Source: Deltaproteobacteria bacterium
GTDB lineage: Bacteria > Desulfobacterota > GWC2-55-46
Direction: 5' to 3'
Length of the DNA stretch: 19,621 bases
Assembly (NCBI GenBank): GCA_021825035.1
Contig: JAKAIQ010000008.1
Span: 1-19,621 of the forward strand
Shown: positions 15,149 through 19,621 of the stretch, piece by piece
How positions within the stretch are numbered: the first letter of the stretch is position 1
Layout of the letters: every line of letters begins with the position of its first letter
Position numbers and translations under genes: made by a program
Notes under the pieces: generated by a model
Seen by the model: the letters and a program-made list of their open reading frames with translations, nothing else
Databases searched by the model: none
What the model was told of the DNA's origin: nothing

Positions 15149-15210
15149 AATGGGCCTCCACTATTTAAAAAGTAGGGTTAGTTGATTGGCCTCTGGCAGT
15201 ATATTCCCGC

Positions 15211-15267
15211 TTAAATTCGAATTAAGAAGAAAAAATCGATAATTTTTCGCCTCCGCGCACAATTCAT
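15211..15267 (-). other. Possible 18-codon leader ORF in the ilv 5' leader
   Basis: An ATG at 15267 opens MNCARRRKIIDFFFLIRI, ending at TAA (15211-15213). Four Ile and one Leu in the last 10 codons are reminiscent of attenuation leader peptides. There is no Shine-Dalgarno and no terminator with a T-run between it and the first gene, so classical attenuation is not supported. Low confidence. Confidence 0.2.
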
Positions 15268-15303
15268 TTTAACATATATACACGACGAAATTCCCAATTT
15301 TTT

Positions 15304-15332
15304 ATATTAACCTAACGGCAGAAGCTTGTCAA
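15304..15332 (-). promoter_or_regulatory. Near-consensus sigma-70 promoter of the ilv-leu operon
   Basis: The minus strand has a perfect -35 TTGACA (15327-15332), exactly 17 bases, and TAATAT (15304-15309) as -10. The predicted start is near 15297, giving a leader of about 150 bases before the YdcH-like ATG. A second, weaker extended -10 (TGTTAAAAT) lies at about 15266-15274. The spacer after tsaB has no terminator, so read-through from upstream is also possible. Confidence 0.75.
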
Positions 15333-15352
15333 TAAAGCTACCGGTTGCGAAA

Positions 15353-15368
15353 TGCCTGTTTGCCTGTT
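15353..15368. repeat. Perfect tandem 8-mer upstream of the ilv promoter, containing the shared CAGGCAAAC motif
   Basis: On the plus strand TGCCTGTT is repeated twice without a gap; on the minus strand this gives AACAGGCAAACAGGCA. The 9-mer CAGGCAAAC (15358-15366) is the one also found before leuB, at the identical 25-base distance from the -35 box. The position, about 56-71 bases upstream of the predicted transcription start, is typical for an activator site. The regulator is unknown. Confidence 0.5.
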
Positions 15369-15382
15369 CTTTAGAAGCTGGA

Positions 15383-16069
15383 TTAGCTCGTCTTTATCTC
15401 GGCTTCGGATTTCCTCAGATACACCGGGCTGATGCTGGCAGGAGCCGTACGTTGGCCATATTCTTCATATGCAAGTAGAGCGATATTTGAGGCTCTGATG
15501 TGCCAAAGAGGTTCCGGCGCCAAAGAGGCCTCCTTGACGCGGCTTTTAACATCCTCCGAACAGACTTTGAGTCCGTTGCCAAGAAAGACCGTATGCCTGC
15601 CCCCGGCTTCAACATTTATGAACTTGAAAAGCTCATCAGGCGGCAATGCCGATTCATGCAAAAGCGTTTCTATTTTGTCACCTTCGAAGCTGAAAAGGGA
15701 TGCATAGAGTTCCCCTTTCCTTGCGTCGAGTACCGGACAGACGAGCGATCCGGAATAACGGAGATTCAAAGCAAGCGACTTAAGGGTTGAAACCCCCGCA
15801 ACATCCCTGTCAAGCGCCCATGCAAGGCCTTTTACCGTACTTATGCCTACCCTGATCCCTGTAAATGAACCAGGACCGATGCCCATTGCGAATAGATCTA
15901 TCTCGTTTATTTTACACGAAACGCTCCTGAGGATGGAGTCTGAAGTCCGCATCAGCCAGTCGGCATGGGTGCCCGCATCCCCTGCCATCACCTCCGCCGC
16001 AAGACGACCATTGTCGAGAAGCGCGACGCTTCCAGAGGCCGAGGATGTATCGAAAGCCAGTATCTTCAC
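15383..16069 (-). CDS. tsaB: tRNA threonylcarbamoyladenosine biosynthesis protein TsaB
   Basis: TsaB (YeaZ) is the scaffold partner of TsaD and TsaE in forming the t6A modification at A37 of ANN-decoding tRNAs. The 228-residue protein has the N-terminal FDTSSASGSVALL of the ASKHA fold and the diagnostic GIGPGSFTGIRVGIS (residues 63-77), followed by STVKGLAWALD. Length is normal (about 230). It starts at GTG (16069), two bases after the rseP TAA, with AAAGGTG forming the start context, so it is probably translated by reinitiation. A 234-base spacer with a strong promoter separates it from the ilv genes downstream. The glycoprotease TsaD has a similar fold but a different, longer sequence. Confidence 0.93.
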   Translation of the reverse strand: MKILAFDTSSASGSVALLDNGRLAAEVMAGDAGTHADWLMRTSDSILRSVSCKINEIDLFAMGIGPGSFTGIRVGISTVKGLAWALDRDVAGVSTLKSLALNLRYSGSLVCPVLDARKGELYASLFSFEGDKIETLLHESALPPDELFKFINVEAGGRHTVFLGNGLKVCSEDVKSRVKEASLAPEPLWHIRASNIALLAYEEYGQRTAPASISPVYLRKSEAEIKTS

Positions 16070-16071
16070 CT

Positions 16072-17376
16072 TTATCCGAATATTCGGAATATGTCGTTGT
16101 AAGTTACGAATACCATCAGGGCTATCAACAACGCTATGCCTATCTGTTGGGCGATCCCAAGGAACTTTTCGCTCAAAGGCTTTCCGCTAATGGATTCGAT
16201 GCCGAAGAAAAGAAGATGTCCTCCATCAAGCACCGGTATGGGAAAGAGGTTTATTATCCCGAGTTGCAGGCTCAGGAACGCCACCAGGGTGAGGAAGTCC
16301 GTCAAACCCGTTTCAGCGGCCTTACCCGCCACCTCGGCTATCATGAGGGGGCCGCCAAGCGTCTTCAGCGAATAACGTCCGAGTATGAGACCCTTTATGA
16401 CCATGAAAAGACGCCCTGTCATTTCCGCGGCGAGAGTAAGACCTCTTTCAACAGCTCCAAGAAAGCCGTATCTCCTAAAAATTTGTTTGTCAAGACGCGT
16501 AATCCCAACGAGATAGACCTTCATGTTGGCGTTATATCTCGGGGTTATATTAACCGTTAACTGCTTATCGCCTCTTTTGATAAGAAATGTCTTTTTAGTT
16601 CCGTCTTTATGAATGATAGTCTCGAGTTCCGCCCAGTGCGTTATGACCCTGCCGTTTACGGCAAGGATCACATCCCCGGGCTTCAAACCAGCCTCTTCCG
16701 CCGGGTAGCCTTTTGAAACCTCGCCTATGACAGGCTTCATCGGCGGATACATCCCGATGATGCTCCCTCCGGTGTCGGGCGAAACCGACGCGATAAATGT
16801 CGTTTTAATGTCCTTTCCATCCCGCAACAACTCGATCGCCGACGGCTTGCCCGGAGACGAAAGCGCGGAAAGAAGCTCCTCCCAATCCTTTATCTTTTTG
16901 CCATTGACCGATTCAATGACGTCCCCCCCCTTTATGCCGGCGTTGTCAGCCGCCTCGTGTGGAGACACAAAGCCTACTTCCGGCGGTCTATATAGATATG
17001 CCGGCACCTTTACGCCTATCAAGTATATTACCGGGAGGAGAACTATCGCCAGAATCAGGTTCATAATCGGACCTGCGGCAACGATCAGGGCGCGATTGTA
17101 AACAGACTTATGGGTAAAAGACCTTTTGAAATCGCTTTCAGATACCACTTCGTCCGGAGACTCGCCAACCATCTTCACGTACCCCCCGAGGGGTAGGATG
17201 GAGATACGGTACTCCGTTTCGCCTTTCTTCAGGCTCAAGAGCTTCGGCCCGAAACCGAGCGAGAATTTCTCAACCCCGACGCCGCTCAATTTCGCCACGA
17301 GAAAATGCCCGAACTCGTGTATAAATATAAGAATGCCGAGAACGACTATAAATGAAATGAAAGTGATCATATCCAA
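16072..17376 (-). CDS. rseP: Site-2 intramembrane zinc metalloprotease RseP
   Basis: RseP cleaves membrane-embedded substrates such as anti-sigma factors and signal-peptide remnants. The 434-residue protein has the zinc motif HEFGH (H20, E21, H24) in the first membrane segment, a second N-terminal membrane segment near residue 110, two tandem PDZ domains (about 130-290; GIKGGDVIESVNGKKIKDWE and GLKPGDVILAVNGRVITHWA), and the second active-site motif NLFPIPVLDGGHL near residue 385 in a C-terminal membrane region. Length and layout are those of E. coli RseP. TTG (17376) has AGGA five bases upstream; the ATG two codons later (17370) is an alternative. It lies downstream of dxr by 218 bases, which hold a candidate promoter, and is followed by tsaB after two bases. 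Confidence 0.95.
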   Translation of the reverse strand: MDMITFISFIVVLGILIFIHEFGHFLVAKLSGVGVEKFSLGFGPKLLSLKKGETEYRISILPLGGYVKMVGESPDEVVSESDFKRSFTHKSVYNRALIVAAGPIMNLILAIVLLPVIYLIGVKVPAYLYRPPEVGFVSPHEAADNAGIKGGDVIESVNGKKIKDWEELLSALSSPGKPSAIELLRDGKDIKTTFIASVSPDTGGSIIGMYPPMKPVIGEVSKGYPAEEAGLKPGDVILAVNGRVITHWAELETIIHKDGTKKTFLIKRGDKQLTVNITPRYNANMKVYLVGITRLDKQIFRRYGFLGAVERGLTLAAEMTGRLFMVIKGLILGRYSLKTLGGPLMIAEVAGKAAETGLTDFLTLVAFLSLQLGIINLFPIPVLDGGHLLFFGIESISGKPLSEKFLGIAQQIGIALLIALMVFVTYNDIFRIFG

Positions 17377-17594
17377 AGAAGTCCTGCTTTAACGATTCGG
17401 CGACAGGCAAATTAAATCAGCCGGTAAGGCAATGATCAAACTCTGCTGCCGGATGTTACAGGACAGTGCCTGTCTCGCAATTTAAAAATCCATCAATGGA
17501 TGGCATTGCAAGACCATTTTCGGCGATATGCCGGATTAAAAAAGCGTTCATTGGTTCAATTTTACAATAATTAGGGACAATGTTCCATGATTAA
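17377..17594 (-). promoter_or_regulatory. dxr-rseP spacer with candidate rseP promoter and two dyads
   Basis: On the minus strand TTGCGA (17475-17480) and TAACAT (17453-17458) are 16 bases apart, four of six matches each. The spacer is occupied by the dyad GACAG-GCA-CTGTC (17462-17474). A second dyad, ATCCAT-CA-ATGGAT (17488-17501), flanked by GCAAT/ATTGC, lies just upstream of the -35 box. No terminator with a T-run was found after dxr. rseP can thus be transcribed from here, from upstream, or both. Confidence 0.4.
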
Positions 17595-18761
17595 TCAACC
17601 AAAGCATCTCATCGTAACATGCGCCGCGTCCCTTGCCCATCTGTCAGCCTCTATCACGTCTTCCAACGCGGTTACTTTTACGGGAGAGTGCTTCTCCAGC
17701 ACATCTGAGATGACCTTGAAAATGGCGTTAAACGGAAGTCTCCCTTCAAGGAACATACCGACCGCAACCTCGTCGGCCGCGTTAAGCACCGCCGGAGCGG
17801 TGCCGCCCATGGCAAGGGCTTCATAGGAAAGGCCAAGGCACGGGAACCGTATGAGATCCGGCTCCATAAATTCGAGCCTGAGGCCGGCCATACCGAGCGT
17901 CTGCGCGCCCCCCGAAATCCGTTCAGGATATGAAAGGGCGTACGCTATCGGCCCCTTCATATCCGGTGGACCAAGCTGGGCGATTATGGATCCGTCTGTG
18001 TATTCAACCATGGAATGCACTATGCTCTGGGGATGGATGGATACCGATATCTTTGAAGCAGGGAGGTCGAACAGCCACCGCGCTTCAATAACCTCAAGCC
18101 CCTTGTTCACGAGCGTGGCTGAATCTATAGTTATCTTTCTGCCCATGCTCCAGTTCGGATGCCTGAGCGCCTCATCGGGAGTCACTGTTTCAAGCCTCTC
18201 GTACGGCGTATTCAAAAACGGGCCGCCCGAGGCCGTAAGGATGATGCGCCTCACATCTTCTTTCCGATGTCCGGAAAGGGACTGAAAAATCGCACTGTGC
18301 TCGCTGTCAACCGGAAGAAGCTTCACTCCCTTTTTGCAGGCCTCCTCCATGACAAGAGGGCCTGCCATTACGAGGGTTTCCTTATTGGCAAGCGCTATGT
18401 CCTTGCCGGCCTTTATGGCCGCCATGGTGGGCAATAATCCAGCCGCCCCGGCAATAGCCGAAACGGTCATGGCCGCAGCCGGGTGCGATGCGGCCTCTAC
18501 CGCCCCTTCCAGTCCGAAGCCGGATCTGCACAAAAAAGGCGAATCCTTCCTGAGATCCTTAAGAACCGATTCGGTAAGGACAGACACGAACTCCGGCTTA
18601 AATTCATCGATCTGTTCCTTGAGAAGTTTGATATTTGCTCCGGCTGCGAGAGAAACGACCCTGAACCTGTCAGGATTCTTTCTTATAACCTCAAGGGTGT
18701 TCCTGCCTATCGAACCGGTGGAGCCGAGAATTGCTATCCCTTTTATCATTTTGACCGCCAT
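17595..18761 (-). CDS. dxr: 1-deoxy-D-xylulose-5-phosphate reductoisomerase
   Basis: Dxr (IspC) converts DXP to 2-C-methyl-D-erythritol 4-phosphate with NADPH, the second step of the MEP isoprenoid pathway. The 388-residue protein shows the nucleotide-binding ILGSTGSIG near the N-terminus, ALANKETLV, the metal-binding LPVDSEHSAIFQ, ASGGPF, the flexible loop NWSMGRKITIDSATLVNKGL and E-x-R-W/LF following it, and the C-terminal helical domain. The length is typical (about 390). The chosen ATG (18761) is two bases after the cdsA TAA. A second ATG at 18749, with GGCGG six bases upstream, is a possible alternative. Its product pathway supplies the substrate line for UppS, apparently encoded just upstream. 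Confidence 0.96.
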   Translation of the reverse strand: MAVKMIKGIAILGSTGSIGRNTLEVIRKNPDRFRVVSLAAGANIKLLKEQIDEFKPEFVSVLTESVLKDLRKDSPFLCRSGFGLEGAVEAASHPAAAMTVSAIAGAAGLLPTMAAIKAGKDIALANKETLVMAGPLVMEEACKKGVKLLPVDSEHSAIFQSLSGHRKEDVRRIILTASGGPFLNTPYERLETVTPDEALRHPNWSMGRKITIDSATLVNKGLEVIEARWLFDLPASKISVSIHPQSIVHSMVEYTDGSIIAQLGPPDMKGPIAYALSYPERISGGAQTLGMAGLRLEFMEPDLIRFPCLGLSYEALAMGGTAPAVLNAADEVAVGMFLEGRLPFNAIFKVISDVLEKHSPVKVTALEDVIEADRWARDAAHVTMRCFG

Positions 18762-18763
18762 GT

Positions 18764-19564
18764 TTAGGCCTGCATTCGGAATATCAAAAAGTAGTACACA
18801 AAAGGAACCGGGAAAAGCAAACTATCGAGCCTGTCGAGAATGCCGCCATGCCCGGGGAATATATGTCCGGAGTCCTTCACCCCTGCGCTTCTTTTTAAAA
18901 GAGATTCGGCAAGGTCGCCTATTATACCGATAATGCCCAGAATGGCAGATACCGTAATTGCCCCCGATATCGACATGCCCAACGAGAGATATCTGTTCAA
19001 GATGCATCCGGCTACAACAGCTCCGGCAAGCCCGCCTATCGCGCCTTCAATGGTTTTGTTGGGACTGACGTAAGGCGAAAGTTTATGCCTGCCAATGGTC
19101 TTTCCTGTAAAATACGCAAACGTATCGTTGGCCCATATTACAAAAAGCACGAAAAGCAGCCACCAGCGGCCGGCGTCGAGGCTCCTTAATAGTATCATAT
19201 AAGACAGTGGGACGGCGAGGTATACAAGTCCAACGGTTTTAATGGCGGTGTCAAGAAAAGCGTCCTTAAAATCATTATCTCGAAACATTGCGGCGAAAAA
19301 GAAGGCAAAGAGGGAAATTAATACGCCGGGCAAAAGCGCGCCCCTGCCGTAAAAATAGCATAGAGACGGCATCAGTCCGCTTGACACGATGCCCACAAAA
19401 TCCACCAACCAGGTCCTTTTTTGAATTATATTGAGGTTGTTGTACTCAAAAAAAGACGCGATGGCAAGCGCGAAAATGATCGTAAAAAACCAGAAAGCGG
19501 ATAGATACAGAATAAAAAAAAGAACTATCGGAATGATTAAAACAGCCGTCAGGACCCTTTTCAG
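18764..19564 (-). CDS. cdsA: Phosphatidate cytidylyltransferase, apparently CTG-started
   Basis: CdsA makes CDP-diacylglycerol from phosphatidic acid and CTP in the inner membrane. The C-terminal signature is clear: GDLAESLLKRSAGVKD followed by PGHGGILDRLDS, and several hydrophobic segments precede it. The only in-frame ATG/GTG/TTG is a TTG at 19408, but the sequence upstream of it remains clearly CdsA-like: LKRVLTAVLIIPIVLFFIL, then more membrane residues, up to a TAA 12 bases before the CTG. CTG at 19564 is preceded by GGGAGAGG at four bases, and its last two bases plus the next A form the TGA of the upstream gene (CTGA overlap). Starting there gives 266 residues, the normal family length, against 214 from the TTG. 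A sequencing error changing an ATG is the alternative. Function is near certain, the start inferred. Confidence 0.88.
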   Translation of the reverse strand: MKRVLTAVLIIPIVLFFILYLSAFWFFTIIFALAIASFFEYNNLNIIQKRTWLVDFVGIVSSGLMPSLCYFYGRGALLPGVLISLFAFFFAAMFRDNDFKDAFLDTAIKTVGLVYLAVPLSYMILLRSLDAGRWWLLFVLFVIWANDTFAYFTGKTIGRHKLSPYVSPNKTIEGAIGGLAGAVVAGCILNRYLSLGMSISGAITVSAILGIIGIIGDLAESLLKRSAGVKDSGHIFPGHGGILDRLDSLLFPVPFVYYFLIFRMQA

Positions 19565-19620
19565 ATAACCTCTCCCTTAAAGTGGCGTTCCAGACCAAAT
19601 GAACCTCTCCCCGGCCTGAA
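19561..19620 (-). CDS. uppS: 3' end of probable undecaprenyl diphosphate synthase (cut by window edge)
   Basis: An open minus-strand frame enters from the right edge, reads FRPGRGSFGLERHFKGEVI and stops at TGA (19561-19563). UppS proteins end in a 'F..R.RRFG.L' tail, which the FRPGRGSFGL part resembles, and uppS precedes cdsA-dxr-rseP in very many bacteria. Only 19 residues are visible, so the call depends mainly on context and on the 4-base CTGA overlap with cdsA. Confidence 0.5.
   Translation of the reverse strand, partial: FRPGRGSFGLERHFKGEVI
19569..19576 (-). promoter_or_regulatory. Ribosome binding site supporting the cdsA CTG start
   Basis: The minus strand reads GGGAGAGG, then TTAT, then CTG. 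This purine stretch lies inside the end of the preceding gene and is the only good Shine-Dalgarno near the cdsA N-terminus. There is none at comparable strength before the downstream TTG at 19408. Confidence 0.55.
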
Positions 19621-19621
19621 G

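Noticed and set aside
15149..15382. T-box, riboswitch or tRNA in the ilv leader
   Set aside because: No T-box sequence, no conserved riboswitch core, no cloverleaf and no terminator stem with a T-run were found.
17403..17411. Another copy of CAGGCAAA, on the plus strand in the rseP leader
   Set aside because: It is opposite in orientation, lies downstream of the promoter candidate, and lacks the last base of the 9-mer; treated as chance.
19406..19408. TTG as start of cdsA
   Set aside because: It would remove about 52 residues of clear CdsA-like membrane sequence, and there is no good Shine-Dalgarno before it.

Overview
The window looks like chromosomal core-metabolism DNA from a bacterium related to the old Deltaproteobacteria (Desulfobacterota/Geobacter-like lineages) or a nearby anaerobic phylum. 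This rests on gene order: uppS-cdsA-dxr-rseP next to ilvD-ilvB-ilvN-ilvC-psd-pssA-leuA-leuC-leuD. I recall that order from Geobacter-type genomes but could not check it. The short archaeal-style LeuC/LeuD and the [4Fe-4S]-style IlvD fit an anaerobe. No tRNA, rRNA, insertion sequence, phage gene or CRISPR array is visible.

Layout. On the plus strand, 1-837 is the 3' part of a ResB-like cytochrome c maturation gene. It is followed at 850-3144 by a DEAD/DEAH helicase with a C-terminal cysteine cluster (MrfA/YprA type). Everything from 3207 to the right edge is on the minus strand and is transcribed right to left, convergent with the helicase. In transcription order: the end of a probable uppS, cdsA (apparently starting at CTG), dxr, a 218-base spacer with a promoter candidate, rseP, tsaB, a 234-base spacer with a near-consensus promoter, a small DUF465/YdcH-like gene, ilvD, ilvB, ilvN, a 149-base spacer with a nested hairpin, ilvC, psd, pssA, leuA, leuC, a 336-base spacer, leuD, a 71-codon PUR-domain-like gene, a 186-base spacer with its own promoter candidate, and leuB.

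How the genes work together. IlvBN, IlvC and IlvD convert pyruvate to 2-ketoisovalerate (and the 2-ketobutyrate branch to the isoleucine precursor). LeuA, LeuCD and LeuB extend 2-ketoisovalerate to 2-ketoisocaproate. Only the aminotransferase and threonine deaminase are missing from the window. CdsA, PssA and Psd together make the complete route from phosphatidic acid to phosphatidylethanolamine, with psd-pssA embedded in the branched-chain amino acid operon. UppS, Dxr and RseP add isoprenoid, cell-wall lipid and envelope-stress functions.

The most interesting observations are regulatory. The same 9-mer, CAGGCAAAC, lies in the same orientation exactly 25 bases upstream of the predicted -35 box of both the ilv promoter and the leuB promoter, suggesting a common regulator. 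A putative nucleic-acid-binding PUR protein is translationally coupled to leuD immediately before leuB. cdsA seems to start at CTG in a CTGA overlap with the preceding gene. A promoter candidate before rseP has a dyad filling its spacer. I did not find a clearly undescribed multi-gene system; most of the window is well-known core metabolism.
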